Shown here: positions 35,500 through 46,553 of the stretch, piece after piece
Position numbering within the stretch: position 1 is the first letter of the stretch
How the letters are laid out: each line of letters starts with the position of its first letter
Origin: Gnetum montanum
Lineage: Eukaryota; Streptophyta; Gnetopsida; Gnetales; Gnetaceae
Reading direction: 5' to 3'
NCBI GenBank assembly: GCA_015680685.1
Contig: MNCI01005010.1
Coordinates: 338,428-402,427 of the forward strand
DNA: 64,000 bases
Translations under genes and position numbers: made by a program
Notes under the pieces: model-generated
What the model was told of the DNA's origin: nothing
What the model saw: only the letters and a program-made list of their open reading frames with translations
Database searches by the model: none

Positions 35500-37644
35500 A
35501 GGTACTTAAATCATGAACGGCTCCAATGAAGGTCTAGAGTTGTTGCTGACATTGAATGCTACTATGATTTATGAACTATTTTTGTCATGTAATGGGTCCT
35601 TATATACCTACATGGACTAGTTCTATCGCCTAACCAAGTTAGAGGCATCAAGCACGAGCTTGTCATTATCTATCATCTTCTATAGGTCATCTTTTAGGGC
35701 TAGGTAGAAATTGGTATTATGACCTAGTAGTTGATGGTAATGGAAAAATAGGTCAAGTTTAAAGTACTTAGGTATAACTAGGCAAACCTTGGTTGCTTGA
35801 ATGGTGTTACTTGCAATCTTACATAATTGTGGGCAATCTCTATCATTTATTTATACTAAATCCTTCCACTCTTTAGCAACTGGTCAAGGAGTTTGGATAG
35901 TTTTAGAGGTAACCTACTATATTTTGTCTGATCTTTTCTCTCAAGATTAGGCCTTGTATTACCTAATGTAGGGGCCCTTGATATTGATGGTTGGCTGTTG
36001 GTCATAGGGGCATTTGGTTGGTTCATTTTTTAGCCTTGCATAGTCTTGTTATCTTTGGTTGCAGTGGCCATGGCTACATGAGTTTTCCTTCCCTTCTCCT
36101 TGCCCTTCCAGACATGTTAATTCTTATATAGCAAATAGGTGTAGTCATGGTTGATCTTGCCAGCATTCGTTATGTTCTTGATTTGGGAAAAGGCTTGGTT
36201 GAGTGATAGTGGGTCTAAGTAATAGAACTTGGACTTAATGAAGTCATTAACTATCTCCTTGAGTATGATGAGAAGATATGTCTCAGCTATGGGTTTAGGA
36301 ATCTCATTAAAAAGAGCATTCCACCATTGTATGAACTTTTGCACAAGTTTAAGGGGCTCCTACTTGACCTTCATCAGTTGGTCAAGAGTCATATCAAGTT
36401 TTAATTTTTACTTGAAATGGTTAATGAAATATGATATTAAGTCCTCTAATAAGGTAATTGACCCTCTCAATAATGCATGGTACCATTCCAAGGATTTCCC
36501 AACAAGAGACAGGGAAAATCCTCAATATGGTGGCCTATAATAATAGGCACTCAGAGTGGAAGGTGATAAGGTGAGAATTGGGTCACCCTCACTATTTTAT
36601 TTAGTAAGCTAGGGTATGAGGATGCTTGGGAGAGGAGTTATTTGTGGGACAACAGGGCTAATAGGATAGTCCTGATAGAAAGCCATTACTTTAATTGTCT
36701 GAGTTATTGAAGCTTTAAGCTTATGTAACTCTTTTGTAAAGTCTTGGTTCATTTGAAAGGACTAATCCAAGCCTTGAGGTATCCTTGTGGGTTGTGGCAT
36801 TTGGAAAAATAGTTGTGGTGTAAGTTAAGAGGCATGTGGCCCTATAATGAGTTGTGGTGTATAGGGGAGAGGTTAGGTAATCATTTTAGCACAAGGACTA
36901 AATAATGAAAAGGAGGTTTATACTAGCACTTGTGGAAAAAATGGTAAAAATGGTGTGCTGATCCTTGAATCATTTGGGATCCTACTATGGGGCTTGCTAG
37001 CATAAAAATGGATGAGCGATGGTCAAGATCACTAGTGATGGCAGTGTAGACCGAGGTTGTGTGGAAAAAGACATAGAATAGAGTAGTGTCATCAATTGGG
37101 GCACATATTATGCCTAGTGTGACATGCTTATGGGTGTTTGTCCAAACATGGTAAGGTACATGGGAGAAGAGGATTGAGGGATCTACCCCACAAAGAAGGT
37201 AGGAGAGGTTGAAGTGGATGTGGTGGCTTGGGGAGACAACTATTGGAAGAGGCTTCATAGGAATTATTTAGGTTTGGGTTCAACCTCAAACTCATCTTCT
37301 TCTTTGTGTTGGTCCTCTAAGCTTGACTTCCGATCTTACTCATCCATCTTGGTTAAATGAGATAGGATGCATGTATGATTGTCATTTAAAGGTATCTTCT
37401 CATATAGGTAAGGAATGTACTCCTTCCCGTTACTATGGATCAACTCATATTCACATTTGGATTCAACCTCTGCACGTGGAATGAGCAAGCATACTTGGAT
37501 TTTGACATAGATGAAATTATAATAATTCTAATCAATCATGGAAAAATATGGGCTTTTCCCTCTTAGTCTGAGTGATTACCTATGCTCATCCATACTAGAG
37601 TCATTTGGATCATAAACCCTCACTACATTTTGGCTTGACATCAT
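35500..37644 (-). pseudogene. Ty3/gypsy gag, element 2
   Basis: The start at 37644 (MMSS) aligns with the gag start of element 1. Near 37560-37380 the N-terminal domain reads 'YNFIYVKIQVCLLI'. The proline/serine-rich middle lies at 37258-36923. The capsid segment is the open frame 36344-36117 ('MQKFIQWWNALFNEIPKPI'). A decayed nucleocapsid-type motif, 'FFHYHQLLGHNTNFYLALKD', is near 35730 and lacks its Cys residues. The plus-strand frame 36229-36540 is its shadow. In-frame stops are mostly TAG/TAA. Confidence 0.7.
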
Positions 37645-38401
37645 GTTTGTTAAGTTAATTGGAAAAATTGTGGACTAGCTAAAAACATTATTGGTAATTT
37701 TGATTTTGGTTGAAAAATTATTAATTAATTAAATAGAAATACCAGCAAGTGAAATTTCCAAAGGTGTAAGGGGTTTTAGCTCAAAACTTATTGTAACTGC
37801 AACCATAGGTGTAGTGCAAGTTGTAGTGGCAGTGGTATGCATTGCACTTAGTAAGATGTAAGAGTTTTAATGTTGCAAAAGGTAACTACATTGGATTTGA
37901 TAGCAACAGGTACACTAGAAGGGGGGAAAGCAATCAACTGCCTTTCCCAACAAAACAATGTTGAAGATATCTCCTCTCGAAAAAGTGTACTATTTTAAAA
38001 AGATAAATGCAAAATGTTGATTTTTCTAGAATCTACACTAGAGTTCTAGGTGAAACCATTCTAGCTTTAGCCACAAAACTTCACAGCAGGGGGTTTGGGT
38101 GGTTGGAGCTAATCTACGCTAGCCTTTGGAACACAGAAAGGTAGGTTTTAGCTAGGAAGAATGGTAGGTTATGTTAACAACCATGCTAGCTTTGGAAAAT
38201 CTAGCAATTGTTATGAAAATCTTATAAAAACCCAAATTACCTGCAACTATTAGTTAAAAAAATAGGTAGCAACATTGGTTTTTTTTTTCTATAGATATTT
38301 TTCTATAAATTTTAAGAATTTAGAATTGTAAAAAAAAGAAAAAATTTGTTTGAAAAGGAGAAAATTAGGGTTTGGCAAGGATCTTTGGTGGAGGACCTCC
38401 T
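37645..38401 (-). other. Untranslated leader of element 2
   Basis: Non-coding sequence between gag start and LTR gamma, homologous to 11951-12847. It contains 'gctagctttgg' phrases and T- or A-runs. No primer-binding site could be matched. Confidence 0.5.
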
Positions 38402-38792
38402 TTTAGCACCTAAAAAATTTGATCATTCAAAAAAAATTCAAAAATTATAGGCATAATAGTTTTAACCCTAGATCTTAAGGGCCTCTAAGAAATAAGATCC
38501 AAGGTACCTTGGACAATCTTGTTGATCACCTAAGGGCTTAGGAAGTGTTAATGAGATAAATAATTTAAACAATAATGTAGATCCAATGCAAAATAAAGCA
38601 CAAGAATTAATCATGAAATAAACTTATAACAAAAATGAACTGTTAATATTATGGGAAAAAATAAAATTACTACAAAAGTAGAGTTCAAATGTATATAAAT
38701 TTTTTGCCTGAATGTGCAAGGAGTTGCTTTAATGAAGCCTGAAGGTAGCAGGTTGTAATCTATAGTCAACTTCATAGTCCAGGTACTTCCCA

Positions 38793-38825
38793 NNNNNNNN
38801 NNNNNNNNNNNNNNNNNNNNNNNNN
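38793..38825. other. Assembly gap (33 N)
   Basis: A run of N immediately followed by G-rich sequence and a ~170-bp near-perfect tandem duplication. Local structure of LTR gamma is therefore uncertain. Confidence 1.
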
Positions 38826-38840
38826 GGGGGGTGGGAGAGA

Positions 38841-39177
38841 TTGGTTGGTGGTGTTTACCTTAGATTTTTAGCATTGGTGACAAGGAGGGAAAATTTTTTT
38901 AGCTTTTCCAAAAATTTTCAACTACACTAGGAGTCTCAAGTGCCTAGTTTATTACCAAATTGCTCCAAAAATCTTTACAAAATTCCAATGGTCTTAAGTA
39001 CTCAAGGTTTTTGGTTGGTGGTGTTTAGCTTAGATTTTTAGCATTGGTGACAACAAGGGTAAATTTTTTTAGCTTTTCCAAAATTTTTCAACTACACTAG
39101 GAGTCTCAAGTGCCTAGTTTGTTACCAAATTGCTAAAAATCTTTACAAAATTCCAATGGTCTTAAGTACTCAAGGTT
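38841..39177. repeat. Near-identical ~170-bp tandem duplication in LTR gamma
   Basis: 38841-39010 and 39011-39177 are almost the same, both starting 'ttggttggtggtgttta' and ending 'cttaagtactcaaggtt', with only a handful of differences and a 3-bp indel. LTRs alpha and beta have a single copy. It is much younger than the LTR, or an assembly artefact next to the gap. Confidence 0.9.
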
Positions 39178-39480
39178 GCAAAGGTTGTCTAGTTGAAGAA
39201 GTGTAAAAATAAAAGAACTTGTTCAATGTATTTGAAATTTTCCTTTATAGGTCACATGATTACTAGTTTTGGTGCTACAAATTTCTACCATGATTACTGA
39301 TAGATTGGTATAATTTGCAAGTTTTGCAGGCCATAATTTCCAAGGTAGTTTTTGATTTCTGGTATGTTTTGATGTACCAGGCCACCAAAACCACTTTTGA
39401 TACCAAAAATAGTAAATAAACTTTTCCAACTATGCTAGCTTCACCCATCTACGATGGGCTTTATGGGACCTACACTAATA

Positions 39481-39558
39481 TCTTGGGATCCAAGGTCAAA
39501 ATAGTTCCACCTAGAATTTTTGGTTTTTTCTCCAGTGATTGAATTTTTAGGTGCTACA
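39481..39558 (+). repeat. Inverted LTR 3'-end fragment capping LTR gamma
   Basis: Reads 'cttgggatccaaggtcaaaat' through 'ggtgctaca' on the plus strand. It is the LTR 3' end in the orientation opposite to LTR gamma and supplies the ~55 bp missing from arm 1. Together with 38402-38475 it gives LTR gamma imperfect terminal inverted repeats of about 75 bp. Confidence 0.7.
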
Positions 39559-39589
39559 ATGCACATTGTAAATAAATGTTAAATAAAAG

Positions 39590-41470
39590 TAACTAACCAT
39601 TGGGATCTTGATATTTACTCTTCTTCACACATAGTGTCCTATATATAGTCCTTCATGTGCTTCATAGAGAACTCTCACTTGATTCTCTTCCATAACATAC
39701 TCGTGCATTAAGCCCTTAACATAAATTTTATAGAGGTTCTCCTCTATTTCCATGAATTTTTAATCTTAGTGTAAGGAATACTAAATTCTACATTTATCTC
39801 ATTTTGAATAAATTCTTTGCTCTTTCAAATATATAAGGTAATAAGCTAAGAAGTGCTTGTTAATGAGGACACTATAATTACTTTTATAAATAAATACTCA
39901 TCTAGAAATTAATTTGATAAGAATATTCATTAGCCTTATTATCCCATCTCAATCTAGATAGATGATCTACTAAAACATTTTCTATCTCCTTGTCAATCAT
40001 CATGATATTGAATTCCTATAAGATCACTAGTCACTGAATGATTTGAGTGCTTATTATTGGTTTATTTATAAGAAACTTGATTATGCTATGATCAGTATGC
40101 ATGAAAGTAGGATACCCAAGCACATATTGCACTAATCTTTTAAGTACATACACCACTATCATTACTTCCCTTTTAGTATGATGTAGTTGATTTATGTACC
40201 AATAATACTCCTACCTATACAATCGATATGGTATGAACATTTTTTATCATCTAACTATGTAAGCAGAACTTCCAAGGTGTAATTGGATGCATCTATTATT
40301 ATTTTAAAAGGCCATGACCAATTAAGATCTTGTACAATTGGATTTTCTAAATGTCTTTGCTAGAGAATCTCAAATGTCCTTTCCCAATTATTTGTCAAAA
40401 GAAAGAGTACATTTTTATTTATAATATTTACAAACAATTTTGTAATCTTTCAAAAATTCTCTATAAAGCATATATAATTTCTTGTATATCTAAGTAATGA
40501 CCTCATATTCTTTAATGTTTAAGATGATTAAGTAATTCCTTGAATAACCTTGATCTTTTTAGAATTAATCACAATGCCTTTTTCTAATATCTCATGCCTA
40601 ATAATAATGCCTTCCTAGACCATGAGATGACTTTTCTACCTATTGATTTTTAAACTTTTCTTCACATACCTCTTTAGTACCTATTTTAGTTGGTCTAGTG
40701 CCTATTCATTATTTGACCCACAAGTGGGAAATTCATCCATGAAAACATTAATATTATTACCATTTTCTTTTAAAAGACATTCAAGAATAAGAATTGAAAG
40801 TTAGAAGGATCATTTCACAAGCCAAATGGTGCCATTTTGTAGAAAAAAATTCCTCAAAAATGTTTGAAGGTTATTTTGGCTTGGTCCTCAGCTACAATTT
40901 AGATTTAATTATAACCATTATAATCATCTAGAAAGTTGTAACATTTGTGTCCTCCTAATGTATCCAATACTTCATTACAAAGTAACAAAAAAAGTGATCT
41001 TTGATGGTTATTATGTCAAATATTCTAAAATTGATGTAGATCCTCCATTAGTTCTCTTTGTTTGATACAATTACTAGTGAACTAACCACTCATTATGTAC
41101 AATAAGATAAATGAATCTAGATTTGAAAAGCATTTCAATCTAATATTTCACAACCTATTTTAGCTTTAAATTCAATATGCTCTATGGTTGGTGTTTAGGC
41201 TTGATGATAGGATTACTGTATATGTGATGTTAGCTTATATAGGAATCAATTCCAATGATCTCATCATAAGATAATGCAAAAGTTTTCGACCATTTATTTA
41301 CAACTTTTAGTAACTTCTTTTTATGCCCTTCTATCAACTTCACATTAATGATTACTAGTTTTTCATTATTAAGAAAAACTTATTCTAGTGACTCTAGTAA
41401 TCTCCTTAATACACTAGGTTTAAGCATAGGTTCTTCTAGAATTTCCAACCCCTCCTAATCATTACCTTCC
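39590..41470 (-). pseudogene. Ty3/gypsy RT and RNase H, fragment 4 (Athila-like)
   Basis: The minus strand reads 'NFLDDYNGYNQIQI'-like sequence near 40920 (one Gln now a stop), 'FKHFQGIFFYKMAPFGL' near 40860-40820 and 'MNFPLVGQIMN' near 40740. RNase H near 40200-39930 shows 'VYVLKRLVQYVLGYPTFMHTDH', 'IIQWLVILQEFNIMMIDKEI' and 'NVLVDHLSRL', the typical Athila RNase H end (Q and W partly lost to stops). It is cut at 41504 by the copia element. Sequence after the copia element (47562 onward) shows no readable RT start. Confidence 0.75.
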
Positions 41471-41503
41471 TTTTTTACATGTCCTAGCTAGTAGAACTAC
41501 TAT

Positions 41504-42495
41504 TGTTGACCTTTTGCTATGTTAAAATCTTAGAAAGTGGAAAATGTGCTTGTGAAATCTTGCAAGACTTGGAACTTGATAAGAGCATGATGAGATTAAG
41601 ATGAAGAGTAGGTTGAGACCAAGATGAGAGTTAAGTCATTAATATACAGTGACAAAGTCCCAACCAAGATTACAAAAGTTTTGGAAAAGTCACAAGGATG
41701 CAAAACATCTAAAAGTCAAGAGAATATGTTCTAGCAACTATCAAGATGTCCCAAAGGAACAACATATGAACTTATTGAAAAGTCTATATCTCAAGTGAGA
41801 TGTCCCTGAAAAATAGGAAACTTCCCAAATACAATGGAGACATCCTAGTAAAGATGTCCCATGTGAGATGTCCTAACAAAAGTGAGACATCCCACCTTCA
41901 AGCAACTTAAAGCTAGTAAGATGTTTCAAGCCTAAATGAGACATCCAAACTAGCTATTTTCTAGTCATTTTATGAACTCCAAAGGTCATTTGATAGTGAC
42001 AAAGGATATAAAATAGATGAGATCTTTATGAAAAGTACAAGCACTATTCATGTGAATTAACCATCATCATTACATCTTGAGAGCTATTTTGTACATTAGT
42101 TCCTTATCTTTTGTTGTATATTGTAATTGTTGAGAGCCTCAAGCAATGAATCCATAGTTGTAGTTACATTTTCTTCTTGATCTTTCTTCTCTTCCTTTGT
42201 AAGCCCTATAGGATTAATGTGGTTGTTATGAAAAGACATCTTTTGAGCTTATTGGAACCTTCAAGGGTGGGTTGTGTTTCTATGTGAAAACACCCCTTCA
42301 AAAGCTCAAACTTTGTAAAGGTTGTGGTGCCCTTGGAATCACATTTTTTGAAGAAACAAATTATATAGGTATGTAAGGATTCTACCCTCTGAGTGTGGAC
42401 TTAACCAAGTTGGGAAATCACATGCATCTATGTGAAGTGTTTGATCTTGAATTGGTGGAACTTATTCAACCTCATTTCTAAATTCTTGATCTTCA
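41504..42495 (+). mobile_element. Copia 5' LTR
   Basis: 992 bp, TGTTGACCTTTTG...CTTCA. It is homologous to 46554-47561 throughout. It contains an array of GAGATGTCC/GAGACATCC motifs (about 41790-41960), a TATA box TATAAAAT at 42007-42014 and a downstream leader. Confidence 0.95.
42007..42014 (+). promoter_or_regulatory. TATA box of the copia 5' LTR
   Basis: TATAAAAT in the context 'gacaaaggatataaaatagatgag', unchanged in the 3' LTR at 47075-47082. It lies about 50-200 bp downstream of the GAGATGTCC motif array. Confidence 0.75.
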
Positions 42496-42497
42496 AG

Positions 42498-42510
42498 TGG
42501 TATCAAAGTC
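42498..42510 (+). promoter_or_regulatory. Primer-binding site of the copia element
   Basis: TGGTATCAAAGTC lies two bases after the LTR end. The canonical plant copia site complementary to initiator methionine tRNA is TGGTATCAGAGC, so one G-to-A change is visible. Confidence 0.9.
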
Positions 42511-42539
42511 TGGTACTCTTGATTTTGAGCATAATAAAT

Positions 42540-45500
42540 CAAGACTAAACTATGAAAGGAGATTATTTCATCAAGCCACCAATGTAGATGGGTTCAGCTC
42601 CACATACTAGAAAGCTAGAACATAAGTGTTCATTAAATTCATCTAGGAGAGATGTATTCATTCCATCTATAGAAAAGGTAATGTAAGAGGTAACTAATGT
42701 GACATTTCTAATCTTGATACCTTTTCTATGAAATGTTGGATATGTGATAGAAGAGACCATATGGTCTCCAAAAGTCCTTGTACTTATAGGTTACTAGAAT
42801 AAGATTCTAGAAATAAGAACTACCAACATCTATACAAGTTGGCATGATGAAGGAGAGAGCAACTATACACCCAAATATTCTTATCATTTATGCTTAGCCT
42901 TGGAAAATAAAGAATCCATTAATGACTAAATATCTTATGTTGAAGCTAAAGAAGATGAGATTACTTTGGAAGAAAGGTATGAGCTACTTTGTAATGTAGT
43001 AATCTCCTTCCAAAATTTATACATCAAAATGAAAGAGACTATACAAGGAATTATCATATGTAAAACTTAGCTATAAAAGACACATTCAAAATAAGATGAT
43101 AGGTCAAGATCATATATATCCTCACATCCAAGCACCATCAATTTTTATGAACCTAAATAAATACTCTCCTAGGTTTGACTATTTAGCCAAATTTAAGAAA
43201 ATGGTTTTTTTCTACTCTGGAAAAACTAAACATATTCATTCCTTTTGTTATTTACTGTTGAAACACTATAATTGATCTTTTCCAACAGTGCCAAGGAAAG
43301 GTGTGTTGTAGACAAAGGAATTTTTGAGGCAAAAAGAAAATAGTTCTAAAAAAGGAATGATTGCACAAGTTGCACTCTCTACTATAAAAAGGAGAACTTG
43401 GGAAATTGATAGTAGATGTTTGAGACATGATAGGAGACAAATATCAATTTGTATACTTTTTAGAATAAAAGTATGGAACTATCATCTTCAGAGATGACAT
43501 GGAAGCTCAAATTAAAGATATTAGTATCATTAGAGGTAAGGATCAACCTAGCGTTAAACAAGTGTTTCTTGTTGAATGCATTAAACACAATTTTCTTAGT
43601 GTTAGTCAACTTTGTGATTCTCTAAAGATACTTGTAAAGTGAGAGATTTTCTATCCAAAATAGTTATTATAGAAGGGAACATAAAAGTGAATGTTTATAC
43701 TACTTTTTTTTTTGGAGAAAACCTTAAACTTAAATCCAATTGCTTGATTAGTAATATAGGTGATGTTTGTAAAATTGGATCACATTAACAAAGATATTTT
43801 ACAAAACCTTGTCTTAAAAGATATGGCTTGAGGGATGCCTGAACTTAAGGATTTTTCCTTGAATACTTGTCAATCTTGTCAAAAACAAAAGTGAATAATG
43901 GTAATGTTTGGGAAGAAAAATTTCATCTCTACCTCTCATCCTATAGAATTGCTTGACCTGAACTTGTTTGGTTTCTCTCAGAATCTTAGGTTAGGAAAGA
44001 TATGATATTTTTAAACTATTGTTGATGATTTCACTTATTTCACTTGGGTTGCTTTCTTATTTCACAAGAATGAAGCTTTCGATCATTTCATGAGAATTTG
44101 TAGTTAGATATAAAATGAAAAGGGATATGGTATCAATGTGATTAGAAGTGATAATGTAGCTGAGTTTGAAAATGCTAAATTTGAAAAATACTATCAAATG
44201 AATGGCATTATACATCAATTTTTGACTCGTAAGACTCAATAGAATGGTGTTGTAGAAAGGAAAAATAGGATTTTGAAGGAAATGGATAAAATAATCTTGA
44301 ATAATAAAAACATTCCTTATCATTTTTGGATTGAAGTAATCAACACAACATGCTATGTCTCAAACAAAGTTCTAGTGAGAAGATTCACTACTAAAGCTCA
44401 TTATGAATTATGGACTGGTAGAAAGACATCAGTTGGCTACTTTTATGTTTTTAGATGAAAATGATATATTCTAAATGATAAAGATGCTCTTAGAAAATTT
44501 GATTTCAAAAGTGCTAAGAATATTTTTCTACGATATTCAACTATTAGTAGGGCTTATAGAGTGTTAAACAAAAAATCCAATACTTTGAAGGAAACTATAA
44601 ATGTTAAAATAGATGATAGTGATGGTTCAACTCTACATTCTGATAATGAAAAAGTTCCTATCCAAGATATCTAGAACTTCCCCCATATAAATTGACAAAT
44701 ATTTTGAAATAGGAAGTGAGCATGAGGATACTTCTCCAACAAAACCCAAAATTCCAAGACTCCATAGGTCACACTCTCTCAATGATGTCATTCAGAAAGT
44801 GAAAGATGGAATCCGAACTAGAAGCCACAAAAAAAAGGGGAAATATGTGCATATGCTACGTATCTCTCACAACTTGAGCCTAAAATTTTAGAGAATTTGA
44901 AACAAAGGAAGGATGGATTTCAACCATGCAAGAAGAGCTATATCAGTTCATTATAAATGATGTATTGGAATTAACTCCTAAGCATGATCATAAGTATATT
45001 ATTAGAACCAAATGAATGTTTACAACTAAGATAGATGAAAATGACAACATCAATACGTGCAAAGCTAGATTGGTTTTTAATGAATACAATCAACAAGAGG
45101 GAATTAATTTTGATGAAACTTTTACTCTTGTAGCCATACTTGAGTCAATCAAGCTTCTTTTATCCTATGCAAGTATCAAAGGTATCAAGTTATATCAAAT
45201 AAATGTCAAGCATGCCTTCTTGAATGGGACCATTCATAAGGAACTATATGTTGAGCATCCTAAAGGATTTGTATTCATCTAGACTATGTTTTCAAACTAA
45301 AAAAGGCTCTCTATGGGCTTAAACAGCCCCCTAGAGCTTGGTATGATAAAATATTATAACATCTCATGTATAATAATTTTAAAAGAGATAGGTTGATGTT
45401 ACTTTATTTCTTAAACAAGAAGATAAATATTTAATCATTGTGAAAATTTATGTTGATGATACTATATTTAGAGCTCCTACTAAGATTTTATGCAAGAAGT

Positions 45501-46317
45501 TTTCAAATCTTCTACAAACAAAATTTGAAATGAGCATGATGGAAGAACTCAACAACTTCATTGATTTCAAATTAGGTAAACTAAAGAACGGGCCTTTATT
45601 TATCCAAATAAATACATCAAAGATCAATTGCAAAGATTCAACTTGGCTAATGTGAAAGCAAAGACAATACCTATGCTACACATTTTAAACTTAACAATGA
45701 TGAACAAGGAAAATGTGTTGATCTTAAGCTCTATAATGCTAGTAGATGTAATATTTCTCTTAGTGTTGGAATATGTGCCAAGTATCAAGATAATCCCAAA
45801 GAATCTTATTTATAATCACTCAAACAAATTTTTCTTGATCTTGTAAGGTATTGTGATGCAGATTAGGTATGTTGTACTGATGATCACTGAAGCATAAGTG
45901 GAAATTATTTCTTTTTAGAAAGAAGTCCTATCTCTTGTACAACTAAAAATAAAACTCCTATATCACTTTCTATGATGTACATAGAATATAGTTGACCTGG
46001 GAGTTTTTGTGCATAAATTTTGTGGATGAAAGAAATCCTTAAGGCTCTAGAAATCAAATCAAATCAAATGACACACTAACTTTTAGTAATAATAATAGTG
46101 CTATCAATATGACTAAAAATCCTATTCAAAATTATCATACTAAGAATATTAAAATTTGGCATCATTTTATAAGAGAACATACTCAACTTGGAGACATAAA
46201 GTTAAAATACATTGGGACCGATGATCAACTTTTTGATGTCTTTACCAAACCTCTTGATGAACGCAAAGTTACAACTGTATGTAAAGATATGGGAAGAGGA
46301 CCTTTTCCTATCAATTA
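42540..46317 (+). pseudogene. Copia gag-pol remnant (zinc knuckle, integrase, RT, RNase H)
   Basis: In order: a zinc-knuckle-like 'CWICDRRDHMVSKSPC' near 42730; 'HNFLSVSQLCD' (pre-integrase) near 43590; 'CQSCQKQK' near 43870. The integrase core shows 'IVDDFTYFTWVAFLFHK' near 44020, 'RSDNVAEFENA' near 44150 and 'NGVVERKNR' near 44245, so the D,D,E residues remain. The integrase end is 44273-44458. RT is 45016-45282 with 'YQINVKHAFLNG' (catalytic Asp of motif A now Asn, codon 45202-45204) and the intact YVDD at 45449-45460. The RNase H end is 46109-46318 with 'VFTKPLD'. Numerous stops and frameshifts. Confidence 0.9.
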
Positions 46318-46363
46318 AAAATTTTTCTTTAATATTATCAAAATAATAATAAATAATATATAC

Positions 46364-46392
46364 ATACACACACACACACAAAAGAGAGAGAG
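46364..46392. repeat. Compound (TA)n(CA)n(GA)n microsatellite
   Basis: Short run 'atacatacacacacacacacaaaagagagagag' between the copia RNase H end and its PPT. Confidence 0.85.
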
Positions 46393-46538
46393 CTCATATT
46401 TAGGGGGAGCTTCTTAAGGAAACCTTTTTTATGATGCCGAAAAAGGAGAGTACGATATTGTGCTTTTAATTAATTACCTATATTATATTGTTTGTTATGA
46501 TGTTATGCTAACCCATTTTCTCAAATTTTTAACATCAG

Positions 46539-46553
46539 CAAAAAGTGAAAGAT
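46539..46553 (+). promoter_or_regulatory. Polypurine tract of the copia element
   Basis: 'CAAAAAGTGAAAGAT' directly precedes the 3' LTR start. It corresponds to the usual AAAAAGGGGGAGAT, with G-to-A/T changes. An additional 'TAGGGGGAGCTTC' lies at about 46399-46411 and may be a second, internal purine tract. Confidence 0.75.

Larger units (their letters stand above)
38402..39480 (-). mobile_element. LTR gamma, 5' LTR of gypsy element 2
   Basis: On the minus strand it ends at 38402 in 'TTTAGGTGCTAAA', where other copies have GGTGCTACA. It matches LTR beta until about 39480 and lacks the ~400 bp that hold the TG start in LTR beta. An assembly gap (33 N, 38793-38825) and a tandem duplication (38841-39177) lie inside it. 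Confidence 0.75.
22534..39558 (-). mobile_element. Ty3/gypsy element 2 (Tat-like), LTR to LTR, with an antisense gene
   Basis: About 17 kb. Minus-strand order: 5' LTR gamma (39480-38402, with an odd right end), leader, gag (37644), protease (34960-34365), spacer, 32-bp array, plus-strand seven-exon gene (33259-28168), RT C-terminal half (27770), RNase H, second RNase H-like domain, integrase (to about 24950), repeat copy B, 3' LTR (23874-22534). A second RNase H-like domain after RNase H and additional ORFs are known traits of the Tat/Ogre branch. The two LTRs differ at many sites, so the insertion is old. All reading frames are broken. Confidence 0.75.

Noticed and set aside
38402-39558. A ~1.15-kb DNA transposon with ~75-bp terminal inverted repeats
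   Set aside because: The body matches LTRs alpha and beta in the correct position for a 5' LTR; the inverted end is better explained by rearrangement of an LTR fragment.
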